A stretch of 64,000 nt of DNA from positions 248,001-312,000 of the forward strand of contig NAJO01000019.1 of assembly GCA_002077065.1 (NCBI GenBank), written 5' to 3'. The DNA comes from Cryoendolithus antarcticus (lineage: Eukaryota > Ascomycota > Dothideomycetes > Cladosporiales > Cladosporiaceae). Every line of letters starts with the position of its first letter. The stretch's first letter is position 1. Under the pieces are notes generated by a model. The model had not been told where the DNA came from. It worked only from the letters and a program-made list of their open reading frames with translations, and ran no database searches. The position numbers and the translations under genes were made by a program. Positions 1-11,059 of this stretch are shown one piece after another.

Positions 1-2436
1 GCTGCTAGGTTGTGCCTGCTCGCCGAAGGTCGGCTGCGCGCTAGGCGAAGGTTTAGCTGGTAGAGACATGTGCGGTGATGGTTGTCGAGGGAAGACAGGC
101 TGTGGTAGGGGATGTGTCAATGGGTGAGCTGGTAACATCGTGTGGCTGTTGGGGTACGACGAAGCAGCATTAGAGTGATGCGAAGTATTCGACATTTGGC
201 GATCCAATGGATGCGGTACGTTGTGTCCACTGCGATGGTCAGTACCAGACGATGACGGCTTGCTCGGAGTGAGCGACCGTGAAGCCGGACTGCCAACCTG
301 TCCAGGTACGAAAGTGCGACTTTGAGGGTTGAAATGCGCGTTCTTGTAGCTGCCAGGCAGTGGGTGCTCGAGCGCATTAGGTGGTCGCCCCAGAGCAGCG
401 CTTGGCAGCAGTCCGTATGCGTATCCTTGAGCCTGAGCTTCAGCGTAGGAGACTTTTTGCGATTGTGGAGGCGTTGAAGATGGGTTCATGTACTGCGCAC
501 TCTGCTGCGATGACTTTCGCGAGGGTATCTGCGGTCTGTCAGGCCACTGCGAATGCCCGTTGTTGCTGTACATAGGTGAGATCTGATCAGCGCTCCCAGA
601 CATTCTCTGCGTGTGATACTGCGGAGGCTGCGATGTCTGAGGTAGCTGTTGCCAATTCGGCGACATCTGATACGGCATTGGCTGATAAGTCTGACTACTC
701 GACGGCGCATAGCCATTCGCTGGCCAAGCTTGACTTTGCTGTTGCAGCATCATTGCTTGAGCAAAGTGACTACTGACGTCGTAGCCAGGCATAGTAGCAC
801 CATTCCATTGCTGTGGTGCGTCCTGAGCCGAAGGGCCGATTGCAGGAGACCATTGTTGCGTCAACGGATTGATGTATCCCGAGTAGGGAACAGTGCCCTG
901 TTGCATGTTGTACCAGGCAGGCATCTGTTGTACATTTTCGGTGGAGACAGGCGCGGTAGGATATGCAACAGTGTTTAAATGGTAGGAGTTTGCAGAACTC
1001 GACGGTGTGAAAAAGGAGCTGTACGCAGACCGAGCCTGAAAGTCATCGTCCGTATCGCGCGGCTTCTTCTTCCTCTTCCCAGCAGCCGAGTTGGACCTTG
1101 AAACTCCGTTGTCTTTGGCGTCCAACGGTTCGGCGGGCTTGGAGGATCCCATGATACGCAGACGCGCAGCTTCATACCGCTTCTCGCGCTCTTCGCGACT
1201 AACAGCCTTCTTTCTGTCGTCCTCGCCAGACTCGGAGTTCGCAGACGATGTCATGTTTGAGCCGTTAGCTATCGCTGGATTGCCATCTCCTCGGCGCAAG
1301 ATCTTCATCTGCGGCCCATTTGGTGGCGGAGTACTTGCCGCGGTCGAAGGAGTGACGATGCCTGTCAGAGGCTGTGGGATACGGCAGTTCGGAGTTCGAA
1401 ACAAGCGGACAGCGTTGTTCGTGTCATCGACGGCGTGACCAAGTGAGTAGTAGTCGGCGATCTTGTGCGCCAACAATCTGTAAAAAGCGTGGCATTGCGG
1501 CAGAGCAAGCGAAGATTCCTTTGTGTCCTTGACGAAGTCGATAATGTCCTGCTCGAGTTTGAGCACCCATATGCGGTCTCGTGGGTTCTCGAGCGCTTCA
1601 AGTAGTTTTGAATCAGGACCAGCGACCGCGCTGTCCAACACGTCAATGCCAGCACGGTCGGGCAGCACTCCTACACCAAGTCCGGTCGGCGGGACATACA
1701 GCATCCGCGGTCCAGCATTGCTGAAGGATCCGTTTAGCGCGCGGCGAGAGGGCTCCATGGCGTCAATTTCCTTGAGTTGCCCTCGGAAAGGTCGAGCAGC
1801 GTCCTCGCTCGATCGCGTCTCCGACGTCGCAGCTTCTGGAGCACCAAAGCCATCGTCGTCCTCTGGAGCAGCTTGCACACTCGCACTGTCATCAGGTCGA
1901 AGTGAATCTTTCTCATCGAGAGTGAATGCGGTCCCAGACGCTTGACTCTTGCCGTCGTTGCTTCGCGGCTTTCCATCGCCATCAGAAGACGACACTCCAG
2001 TACTGGCGTCCTCGTGAGCGGGCGCCAGCGGAACCTCTTGTTTCGTCGGAGGCTGTGCTGGCGACTCGAGTGCTCCGTCCCTCTCATTGTTCGCGATGAG
2101 CGTTGGATCAGCGGGTGTCTTCGGCTCTTGCAGTACTCGACCACTCAACTGCACGAGGCGCTTCGGCTTGGAGATGCTCAGGTGTCCACTCGGTACACTG
2201 GAGGCGATCACGGGCATCGTGCTGTCAGACACGGGCGCCTTCTGCGCAATGGGATGAGAGCCATTCGGCTGTGTTGTGGCGGGTGAAGGTGCCTTGGGTG
2301 GCTTGATGCCTGCAGCTGCAATCTGTGGAATGATCAGCAAATGGGCTTGAGGACAGACACATGGAAGCGGAAGGGCACGTACTGCTGCGAAAGATAGCTT
2401 CTCCGGTTTCGCGCTCATAGCTTGCGGTGAAGCCAT
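1..2436 (-). CDS. R3H-SUZ domain RNA-binding protein, 3' end beyond the window
   Basis: Starts at ATG 2436 and stays open to base 1, so the C-terminus is missing. A first exon of 18 codons is followed by a 60-base intron (2323-2382; donor GTACGT, branch TGCTGAT, acceptor CACAG). The R3H domain lies at about 1430-1560: the defining R-x3-H is seen as RLLAH, followed by KIADYYSL. The SUZ segment follows: MKILRRGDG near 1300 and EREKRYEAARLRIMG near 1150-1200. Beyond this the protein is rich in Gln, Pro, Ser and Tyr, a disordered prion-like tail. The N-terminal 200 residues are acidic and Ser-rich. In this family (human R3HDM1/2, Drosophila encore, yeast Rbs1) R3H and SUZ bind single-stranded nucleic acid, mainly RNA, so a cytoplasmic mRNA-binding role is inferred. 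Domain call is strong; the targets cannot be read from sequence. Confidence 0.88.
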   Translation of the reverse strand, partial: MASPQAMSAKPEKLSFAAVRALPLPCVCPQAHLLIIPQIAAAGIKPPKAPSPATTQPNGSHPIAQKAPVSDSTMPVIASSVPSGHLSISKPKRLVQLSGRVLQEPKTPADPTLIANNERDGALESPAQPPTKQEVPLAPAHEDASTGVSSSDGDGKPRSNDGKSQASGTAFTLDEKDSLRPDDSASVQAAPEDDDGFGAPEAATSETRSSEDAARPFRGQLKEIDAMEPSRRALNGSFSNAGPRMLYVPPTGLGVGVLPDRAGIDVLDSAVAGPDSKLLEALENPRDRIWVLKLEQDIIDFVKDTKESSLALPQCHAFYRLLAHKIADYYSLGHAVDDTNNAVRLFRTPNCRIPQPLTGIVTPSTAASTPPPNGPQMKILRRGDGNPAIANGSNMTSSANSESGEDDRKKAVSREEREKRYEAARLRIMGSSKPAEPLDAKDNGVSRSNSAAGKRKKKPRDTDDDFQARSAYSSFFTPSSSANSYHLNTVAYPTAPVSTENVQQMPAWYNMQQGTVPYSGYINPLTQQWSPAIGPSAQDAPQQWNGATMPGYDVSSHFAQAMMLQQQSQAWPANGYAPSSSQTYQPMPYQMSPNWQQLPQTSQPPQYHTQRMSGSADQISPMYSNNGHSQWPDRPQIPSRKSSQQSAQYMNPSSTPPQSQKVSYAEAQAQGYAYGLLPSAALGRPPNALEHPLPGSYKNAHFNPQSRTFVPGQVGSPASRSLTPSKPSSSGTDHRSGHNVPHPLDRQMSNTSHHSNAASSYPNSHTMLPAHPLTHPLPQPVFPRQPSPHMSLPAKPSPSAQPTFGEQAQPSS

Positions 2437-3064
2437 GATATTTGATTGTGTGCGCTGTGCGGGATCGAAGCAATCCGGTGCGGTGATAGCCGCGGTTTCC
2501 TGAGTTCAGGTCTGATGGTGGAATCCGACCGTGACGGTATGAAAGAAGGTGAATATCGAGATGGAAAGGAGACTCAGGAAACCGGCGGCTCAAGGAAATT
2601 CGTCAACACCACTGCCAGAGGGCCGCTCATGGCGGAAAGTGCACATGAGGGGGGTTTGTCGATGGTGAGGATGCGAGGGAGCGGTGTGTCGAGGGTCGAG
2701 GGATCAAGTCAGGTCAGGAGATACGTAGCGCCTGTGAATGGCGCAACGAGAAGTGTTGCAATATTGCTGACAGTCAATTCAGGTTGCAAATGTATGCAAG
2801 TGAGGCTTGTGGTCAAAGAAGGATTGATCGTTTGCGCAATTAGCGCAAGAACGTGCGGAAGGGGCCGCACGCCAAGCTTCGATCCTGCACTGCGCGGCAC
2901 CAATGATGTCTGAGGCATCCACATCGAACACGATATCTTCGCATTTTGACCAGCATTCACTATCTGACCCCGTGACTTAGCCTCGGGCATCGCATAAGGA
3001 ACGTTCGGGAAAGTTTTCTGATGCCTGTAGCTCTGCCAGTCACTCAACAACGAGGATAGGCAAC
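2437..3064. other. Divergent intergenic region
   Basis: Lies between the R3H-SUZ gene (left, minus) and the zinc-knuckle gene (right, plus) and should hold both promoters. The open frame at 2446-2913 has no recognisable domain and does not look coding. No TATA box or repeat stood out. Confidence 0.5.
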
Positions 3065-3865
3065 ATGAATCGTTATCGAGCAGGCGGGCCATCAAAGGCG
3101 ACGTCCACTACGGTGTGCCAGAAATGTCTCAAGCGAGGTACGTGCCAGACTCTCATGCCCTCCGAGTCGGTGTACTGATGAATACAGGTCACTATAGTTA
3201 CGAATGCACAGCTTCTCAGCAAGACCGACCATATGCAGCCCGGCCTTCTCGAACACAACAGTTACTGGACCCTAAGCTTGCGCCTAAACTGACGAATGAT
3301 GCACCGAAGGATCTGACAACGAAGTGAGTCACCTATGTCGCACTTTAACGCTGCATACTAACTTGTTGTGTCTAGGCTTAGCGTTGCCGAGATCTTGAAA
3401 GCGAATAAGCCTACAGAGGGACAACGAGATCGTTCTCGTTCGAGTTCACCCATTAGCTCGGACTCGGACTCAGTGTCTACCATATCAACTAATCGATCAC
3501 GGACTTGCAGTCCTCCACCAGTAGGACGGTCAGACCAGGACAGCACAGCGCGACCAAATCGATCACCCAACAGGCAGAACGGAAGGGATGTCAAGGGTCG
3601 CGACGGTCGTCGCCATGCGCGCCGACGGTCGACAAGTCTGGAGCATCGAAGCCGCAGTCCCCCACGGCGACGCAGACGGAATTCTTCGAGGTCAAGGACT
3701 CGGAGTCCCTATCGAGCCGATCGAAAGCCCCTTGCACCTGTGCGAGATCGTGACGACGATACACGGCACTTGGCAGTGCAACTCAGCGGTGATGTCCGCC
3801 CACGTAGCCTGAGTCCGTTCAGCAAGCGGCTTGCGTTGACCAAGCAGTCTGGGGTAGGTCCATGA
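3065..3865 (+). CDS. CCHC zinc-knuckle protein with Arg/Ser-rich tail
   Basis: Three exons: 3065-3137, 3188-3323, 3376-3865. The introns are 50 and 52 bases; the second has a perfect TACTAAC-type branch site just before TCTAG. Spliced, the N-terminus gives a zinc knuckle C-x2-C-x4-H-x4-C (CQKCLKRGHYSYEC) whose second half is on exon 2, so the intron call decides the domain. Next comes the segment PKLAPKLTNDAP and LSVAEILKANK, then an Arg/Ser/Asp-rich tail with many RS, SR and SP pairs. The layout matches the fungal relatives of ZCCHC10/SREK1IP1. Zinc knuckles of this type bind single-stranded RNA and RS tails contact splicing factors, so a nuclear role in pre-mRNA processing is inferred. About 232 residues. 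Confidence 0.85.
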
Positions 3866-5035
3866 AGCTACTGCACTGTACTATGCGGCAGTGATAAGTC
3901 TTGCGCATGCTGGATTCTATCGTTCCATCGCCGGACAGCTCAAGCAGCCGGCAATTGTGAAATGCTTGCTGACAGCTTTCCTACGCATTTTTCCACCGAA
4001 GTCATGTATCGCGTGGGCTTGCATTGATTCTGATGCCACGCGTTTTCGACGTCTTGAGTGTCACCTGAACTATATCGACTTCATCAAAGCAATCGGCTTC
4101 TGCGGATGTAGACTCCACTACCGGCTAATCAATAAGCTCCTCATATGCAGGGGAGCTCTGCAGCTGATATCACTGCATGAAAGTACCGCATCGAATTTCA
4201 CATCGGCTTCTGGCGTGCGGGCACATGCGAAACCCACCACGGCAAAGCTACCTGACACTTGACCCGCGACATAGCCACGAACTGCGCACATCGTAGACGT
4301 TCTTCGGGAGTGATCGCCTTTGACATCGAGGATACTCGAGGGCCTGAGACCTGAGCCCGCGACATCAGTTTGACTCGGCAAGGCCTGAACTTTACGCGAG
4401 GTGTACTTTGTTATCCGAAGCATCGAATAGTGGGGCAGCTGTCTGGACGTTGATGAGACTGGGGTACCTAGCGTTAGGCGCATATCATCAACACCGAGTC
4501 TCGTCCCATGAACGACACAGCAGCTTTCCAGCGATGCAAGACGCCACAAGGGCACGCTGAGTATGAATACTCTGAGTGTATGCGATTTTGACCGACGCAA
4601 GCGAGTCCTGACAAGCATACATCCGAGCAGAGTTGGTCGTGTGCTCTCCTACCCAGTTCGGATCAGACTCCAAACCTACGTGGGTGGAGTTTTAGAGTTT
4701 CCAACGTTCCTTCTGAACCCATGTAGCGCATCACTCCATCAAAAACTTGCTCCGCTCGTGCAGTGGCTGACAGAGCCGAGATGGGGCTTCAATGTGCCAA
4801 TGCCCATGTCGCAGTGTCCCCATCTATCTCGTGCGATATTCCAATGCCAGTATCATCCTCCACCTCACTCGACGGCTTCGACAGCTGCCATTGAGAACCG
4901 TGGTTCTTGTATTACTACCTATATATGTCGTGCTAGTGACTCTGCAGTATCCCACCATTGAACATGCTTTGGTGACACACAGCACCTTGATAGTCGAGTG
5001 CAGTACGAACGGAATCCACGAAACCGATCACTGGA
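3866..5035. other. Intergenic region, nothing recognised
   Basis: 1.17 kb between two plus-strand genes. Several overlapping open frames on both strands (for example 4118-4618 minus and 4563-4961 plus) show no domain, biased codon use or plausible splicing. The right end should hold the promoter of the SPX gene. Confidence 0.5.
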
Positions 5036-7575
5036 ATGAAGTACGGCGAGACGCTGCGGCAGCGGTCGATACCGGCATGGAGTGCGTGTGAGTATCCGCA
5101 TATGCAAGGTGGACATGTCAATGCAAGCCTCGTGACCGCTGACGATCACCATGAGTAGACAATATCGACTACGATGACATCAAGCGGTTTATAAAGGAGC
5201 AGACTACGCCGGGGCAGGGCAAAGCGATCGCCGTGCCCGGCCGCGGCGATGACAATGCGCGCCAATTCGAGGACGACCTCTTCTTCATTCTCGAGGAGCA
5301 GCATCATCGAATCGATCTTTTTGTTAAGAGCAAAGCGAGGGAGATTCAGCACAGGCTAGATGATGCCAAGAAGAGACTGCGACATCTGTCGTCTCGGAGC
5401 TTAGCTGCAGACCGCAGGGTGCCGGTCACGAGATTGGAGAGATATGGCAGGCTCGAGAACGACGTGCTCAAGGCCGGAGAAGATATCAAGTCCCTCGCGC
5501 GGTTCACCGGAACGCAGCGGACGGCTTTTCGGAAGCTGATGAAGAAGTACAAAAAGTGGACCGGGTCGGTCACGTTGGAAGAGAGGCTCCGAGAGCAGGT
5601 GCTGGACGATCCAAAGAGCTTCACGAAGTTCGACTTGGCTCCGCTGTTAGATGTATACTCCGGCACACTACATGATGTACGTACACTCTATGAGACGAAG
5701 GTACAGCAGCCCATGAGTGGGGGACAGGACTCAAATGGGCAAACACCACAGGCGGAGCACGCTTCACTTGCCGCACTTCACCAACACATGAGTGATATTT
5801 CGAGGACGGACTTCGACACGGCTTTTGCGGCCATCCCACTTGGCGAAACTGGCACGTTCTCCAGCTACTTCGTCCACCCTGACAATGTGGTGGAGCTACA
5901 AGTTTTACTGCTACAGCATGCCCGCTATCTTGATCCTCGCAGTCGCGCGAACTCAGTCGCAGCAGCGTCGGACTCATCCCAGCCACCTCTGTCGCGAGTA
6001 GGAAGCGGCAGCAGCCTTACTCAATCGCAAGCAGGCATGTTCCACGCCTTACTTGCCGACAACGCCGAGCGCTTCGTCCAGGAGCAGGGTGCTCTGACCG
6101 TTGACGAGAGGGAGCACAGCGTGGGTTCGACCCCACAACGTGCAAAGATCTGTGCACGATGGAGTACCGGGGACGAGGAGGCTGTGATCGCGGCGAGGAT
6201 AGGGCAGTCGTCACTACTCAGTACACGACTGAAGCCAAAGCACTTCGCTACGTTATTCAACACCAAGCTGCCGTTGCCGACTCGCCGTGCCTCGCTGCAA
6301 GCGAAGATGAGCGATCTGGAGAAGATACGCGAGGTGCTTGCCAGTGGGAACACGCGACCACTCTACCAGATGAACACGGCCCGATCTCGCTACGTTGGAC
6401 TTAGCAATACGGCGGAGAATGTCTTGCTCGCAACGATCGATACGAACGTGACTTTTGCATCGCCAAGTCTCGAGGAGAAGCAGAAGGAGTCCGACAACGC
6501 GTCGCGTTTCCCATTCGCGGTACTCCAGACGCGGCAGGAAGGTGCTCTGCCCTCCGATCTGGCAAAGATCTTGGATCACAGTCACTTAGTCGAGCGCGTC
6601 CGTGGCTTCTCAATGGAGTACCACGGAATCTGGGAGCTTTGCAAGCCTCCCGGACGCCCAGCCCCGTTCTGGCTGCCCACACTAGAACGCGATATACGCA
6701 AGCTTCGGCCACCGGCTTTGAAGCGGAATGTGAGTACTCAGGGCACTGGAGCTGGGACAGGCACAGGCAGCCAATCGCCATCAGCCACACTAGGTTCGGC
6801 TTCAAATACGTCTGGCGTCGGGCTGACAGACAGCATGACGGCGAACGAACTCTCACGACCTCTGGAGACTACTTTCGAAAGTCCTCTTGCGGAGGCACCG
6901 CCACTGCGAGCTTTTAGAAAGAAGCGAAAGCGCGTGTACCCGCCTGCTGAGCCATCACGACAGGCCGGACCAACGTATTGGAGCGAGTATGATCACCCTG
7001 AAGATGGCGATGAGGGCGGAGATGCCTACATGATATACATTGATCCGAACCAGAAGTCATCAATCGAGGCTTTCTTTGACAGACTTGGAGGCTTGTTCTT
7101 GCGAAAACGCAAGTCAGATTCCGCTGCCGAGTCGCCTTCGCCATCATCGCCTTCGGACGATGAGAGCTCGGACGATGACGAGACTACAGCCTTAGCTCGG
7201 CCGCGTGGAAGAGGCAAGAGCTATGGCGCGCTACCTACACTGCAAACCTCGGTAGCTCGCTCGCATCGATCACTGGAAGAGCAACAGCAGAGTGTCTTCT
7301 TTCTACCGCTCTTCGCAGCTACATCTCTCGTTGCCTCCTTGGTGATCCTTGTCGTGGGCTACATCCTAGCGGCTACTGGCAGGCATAAATTTGTGAAGAC
7401 TGTGGATGCTGGCGTGGTGTTTGCTGTGGTCACATCCTTACTATTCGCAGTCGTCGGATTTGGCAGCTTGTTGAGAAAGGATCATCTTCCGGTCATTAGC
7501 TGGGCTGTGGCTACTGGCTCGCTCGTTGTGGCCGCGGTGGGGAACGGAGGGTTACTGGCGTGGACGCTAGGATGA
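5036..7575 (+). CDS. SPX-domain membrane protein, VTC5-like
   Basis: A 52-base first exon (5036-5087) gives MKYGETLRQRSIPAWSA; a 71-base intron (5088-5158) then joins it to YNIDYDDIKRFIKEQTTPG, rebuilding the start of an SPX domain. The predicted protein has 822 residues. The SPX domain covers about 1-150 with basic helices (KKRLRHL, KYKKW). A long divergent middle follows, then a Ser/Asp-rich stretch near 675-690 and three hydrophobic segments at about 725-815 (FAATSLVASLVILVVGY, VVFAVVTSLLFAVVGF, a last Gly/Ala/Val-rich span). SPX plus a C-terminal three-helix VTC1-like bundle without a recognisable polyphosphate polymerase core is the layout of yeast Vtc5, a vacuolar accessory subunit that raises polyphosphate synthesis. 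Inositol pyrophosphate sensing through SPX is known for the family. The subunit assignment is inferred from layout. Confidence 0.85.
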
Positions 7576-8049
7576 GTGACGGATGGACGAACGTGTACAA
7601 TATTGCGTGATTAAGGGATGAGCGAGCGTGTAATCAGGTGATAGGTCTGGCCGTCGTGATGGCTTGGTGGACTACTCTTCATGTACAGCCATTCAACTTT
7701 GATATCTGAGACTCTCGACTTTCACGGCATCTGTCTTCACATTCAGCTCGCCGTCTAAATGCTCTCATGGAAGACTGATTGTTGTGTCCGAGTACTCGGG
7801 CTGTACTCATGCATGTGGTAAATACCCTTAACTGCGCAAGCTAGACGTCATGCTCGAATAAGCTTCGGGCTTCGCCTTGGTGATGTCTGAGTACATATGT
7901 GGCCCACGGAATACTGCACGATCGCTTCAACGAATAGCACGTGTTATTTCCAATTCTGCACATCTGGTGGCTCCGTGTATTGGCATTGGAGAAGTCCATT
8001 TGCGAAGACGTCTTCACCGTACAGCGCCCGTTAGCGACCGACCGCAGCC
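7576..8049. other. Intergenic region between two plus-strand genes
   Basis: Holds the 3' UTR of the SPX gene and the promoter of the AIM19-like gene. I see no domain-bearing frame and no clear repeat. Confidence 0.5.
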
Positions 8050-8502
8050 ATGCCCATGCCCGGCAGCACACCACCAGAGGAGAAGGCAAAGCAGGGCGCG
8101 CTACAGTATGCGAAAGCATGGGGAGGTGCGTCGCTCCGGGTCGTACGCTATACCATTACCTAGTCTCTAATGGTATCTCCAGAGAACCCCCTCCCAGCGA
8201 CCCTCCTAGCAACCCTCATCTCCGCCCAACACCTGCGACCCTTCCAGACCTTACCTATGCTGTTCCCGCCAATCCTTCTCTTCTCCTCATATCTGAATGT
8301 CAATGGCTACCAGACCGATGCGGCGGGTCTGACGAGTGCGTGGAGTGCGGCGTACTTGGTGCTGGCGCGGAGAAGAAAACAGGCTTTTGGGAGTAAGTTT
8401 GGAGTCCGGGGAATCACCAGGGGAGCGACATTGGGACTCTGTTTGGCAAATATTCTAGGGGGTGGGGTGGCGTATGCGTTTGGGGAGAAGAAGGATGCAT
8501 GA
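8050..8502 (+). CDS. AIM19: AIM19-like mitochondrial membrane protein
   Basis: Two exons, 8050-8125 and 8183-8502, split by a 57-base intron (GTGCGT...TCTCCAG with a CTCTAAT branch site). Joining gives WGENPLPATLLATL in frame; an unspliced reading would stop at TAG 8161. The predicted protein has 131 residues and 2-3 hydrophobic stretches (LPMLFPPILLFSSYL, AGLTSAWSAAYLVL, GLCLANILGGGVAYAF). The order NPLPA...LPM...FSSYL...DAAG..SAWSA.YL..ARR resembles yeast Aim19 (altered inheritance of mitochondria). That family is small, lies in mitochondria and has no known biochemical activity. A second in-frame ATG two codons downstream (8056) could also be used. Family assignment is from memory of the pattern and is moderate. 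Confidence 0.75.
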
Positions 8503-8898
8503 GAGGGGCAATGGACGATGTGGATGGGATGGAGCGTATGGGGATGTACATGTATGGCACAGCGCGTTACGACACTGAGAGTTTACGCTACGACTGAAGC
8601 TGAAGGAGTGAAGTACCACTCCTGAAAGAAGCAGTCGAATGTGTTCTCCAACGCGTTGTCAAGTGCTGTCTCGCTTACGAACACTATTACTACGGTGTAG
8701 GCTCGAAATCGAGAACTCCCGAGCTTGTACGCCGTAGCGAGCGTCTTTGTCTCCCCATGCCTAGGCCACATCTAGCCGCTGCAACTGCATCGGAGACATA
8801 TACATTGCATCAACGCCGTGGTCTTACGCCTCCAGGTTCCCTGACGTTGGTTTCACTGCATGGGCCATAACGCCTTTGCGCGCCGTTTCAAGCACAAG
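8503..8898. other. Convergent intergenic region
   Basis: Sits between two stop codons (AIM19-like gene from the left, endosulfine from the right) and should hold both 3' UTRs and polyadenylation sites. No gene seen. Confidence 0.5.
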
Positions 8899-9421
8899 CT
8901 ACCGCCGGATCGGCATACCCTTCGGCTCATCCGCGCTTTTCTCCCCAGTCAGGTCCTTCGCAGCCTTCGCCATCTCCTCCCCGTCTTGTTCATCGACGCT
9001 CATGCCCCTATGCAGTATGCTCGCCTCCTTGACGGGACTACCGGCCTGACCTTGCGACAACGTCGGTGTCAGCGTCGGTGCTCCGCCTGTAGGTCCCGAG
9101 ATGCTGCCGGAATGTGACAATTGCTGAGAGAGATGTGGGATAGTGTCTGGCGATGGGTGCTCAGATCCGAGACCTCCCACTATCCCAGCATCAGATTTGC
9201 CGGCTTTGCTCAGTGCATAGTCGCCGGAGTCGAAGTACTTGCGCTCTTGCAGCTTCTTCTGAAGGAGGTCCTTCTTGTTGGGGAGCTTGCCGTAAAGACG
9301 GAAAAGCTTCTGCTCTTCTTCCGTGAGTTTCTACAGCCTTGTTAGCAACAATCACCTTACAGAAGTACGAAGCGGTTGCACCTACGCTGACATCAACCTT
9401 GTTCTTCTGATGAGGGTTCAT
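8899..9421 (-). CDS. IGO1: Endosulfine Igo1-type PP2A inhibitor
   Basis: Two exons on the minus strand: 9386-9421 (MNPHQKNKVDVS) and 8899-9330, separated by a 55-base intron (GTAGGT...CTGTAG). The 155-residue product contains the endosulfine core KLTEEEQKLFRLYGKLPNKK followed by RKYFDSGDYALSKAG. The FDSGDY motif is the signature: in yeast and animals Rim15/Greatwall phosphorylates its Ser and the protein then binds and inhibits PP2A-B55. The tail is Gly/Ser/Pro-rich and probably disordered. The role, inferred from the intact motif, is to link nutrient limitation (TOR down, Rim15 up) to quiescence entry and mRNA protection. TIP41, another TOR/PP2A-pathway protein, lies 12 kb away, which I regard as coincidence. 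Confidence 0.93.
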
Positions 9422-10119
9422 CTCTGCCGTGGCAAGCCCAATGAGGCGGCGTGAGCTTCGTCGTCGACCACTCAATCAAGTCGCTTGTCTCGTTCGTCAA
9501 TCAAACGAGACTAGTCCTGAGTGAAGTCTGCTGAGTATTGATCTCGGAAAGAATTAGGGCACTCCGCGTTCGTCTGATAGGCAGATATTGTCCCTGCCGG
9601 ATTGATTGCGAGACTATCAAAACTACTGAATCCAGCTTGCAGGACTTGTTTGCCGATGGTGAGAGCTGTGAAGATGGCCAATGATCTCGTGGTAGCAGAA
9701 GCAAGGAAGGACCTCGTTACGCCGATCAGTCAGGTGGTCCGGCAGATATAAGGTTGTGTAGCCTGGCCCGGGAGCCGATTGGTGCGATGATGCAATCAAT
9801 GATGATTCCAGTCGTGGTGTAGAGATGGAATACAGAGCTGGCGTATTGGTTGTGAGTCGTAGACGTAAGCCAATGGATCGAGATGGTAATGTTGGAAGGG
9901 GCACAAAGATTGGGGCAGCACACTACAGAGGTCACGTTATCAGATGCGAGCTTTGTTCAGCGGGAGCGGCTACGGGACGAGATTGCGGGGGATCTCCAGT
10001 GGTCTGTGTTATGAACAGAAAACTGTCTGGGCTAAGTGCGATTGGTTCTAAGTGAAAGGAAAACATGTAGCACACCATAATTGGTAAAGCCTTGCCCTTA
10101 CGACAATAAGAATATCGAC
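9422..10119. other. Divergent promoter region of igo1 and sfm1
   Basis: About 700 bases. An open minus frame at 9623-9904 has no domain and is not supported. No clear TATA box. Confidence 0.45.
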
Positions 10120-10867
10120 ATGGCGACCACAGGTACTGTTAATGCAGGCTATGCTTCTCCGTCCAAGCATACCTTTGTAGTGGAGCATCTGGACCCAGAG
10201 TTGGAGAGTTGGCAATTACTCGAGTACAAGACGATTGCTGCCGAATGCGCTGCCTCTGGCTCTCGATTCATATTGTCCGGCATGTCAGCTTCACATCCTG
10301 ACTTGCCTCAGGTGGAGCAAAGTTCACAGCATGTAGAGGACCTCGTCAAGTCTACGGGTGTGCCTCACGATCGAGTCTGCCTGCTTGACCCGAAAGGAGA
10401 GAGCGACCTGGCTCCAGCAGACGGCGACTTGTTCGACATCTTCGTGTTCGGTGGCATTCTAGGCGATGATCCTCCTCGGGATCGGACGGCCGAGCTGAGA
10501 GTCAAGGGGTTCAAGGGTAGACGACTCGGTGTCGAGCAGCTCACGACCGACACGGCTGCGAGAGTAACGAGAATTGTCGTGCAAGACAAAAGTGTGTCTT
10601 AGACCAGTCTATTCCGAGGTAATGCATCTGACTGAGTCTCGCAGTACCACTGAACAATGTGCCATACGTCGATCGTCCCAATATCGAGATTGCTGAGGGC
10701 GAGAGTGTCGAGATGCCTTTCAAATATGTCAAGGGTCGGGACGGAAAGCCGATCATGCCTGAGGTAAGACTGGTGCGCCCCTTGTCTGGATCGAATTGAC
10801 GCAGTCACAGGGCATGGCTGCACTACTGGCAAGCGATGCCGACAAGAGCATTCTCGACCTTCTGTGA
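10120..10867 (+). CDS. SFM1: SPOUT protein arginine methyltransferase Sfm1
   Basis: Three exons: 10120-10591, 10645-10763, 10811-10867; introns of 53 and 47 bases. The product has 215 residues. Visible family blocks: TFVVEHLDPELESWQLLEYK near the start, SRFILSGM, VCLLDP, then FDIFVFGGILGDDPPRDRT and RRLGVEQLTTDTAARVTRIV, ending (after splicing) with the NVPYVDRPNIEI and GRDGKPIMPEGM blocks. GGILGDDPPRDRT with the following MTTDTA-type segment forms the trefoil-knot SAM site of the DUF431/SFM1 family. Yeast Sfm1 monomethylates an arginine of ribosomal protein uS3 (Rps3). The frame would stop at 10602 without splicing; AAA-A|TA-CCA across intron 1 restores the family reading. I start at ATG 10120 because upstream in-frame codons include no ATG. 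Confidence 0.88.
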
Positions 10868-11059
10868 GCGATCCCAATCCACTTTGGATATGCGAGAACC
10901 TTACCGAAGTCGATCGCGAACGCATGATGCGGTGTTTTAGACGTAGCGGTCGAGGTCTAAATCGGCAACGTAGGGTCGACCGCTCGAAGTGGAGAGGCTG
11001 TATCAACCTTACGCCTCAATGCCTTGACTAAGAAATTGAATGAACTTGGGGCAGCGCTT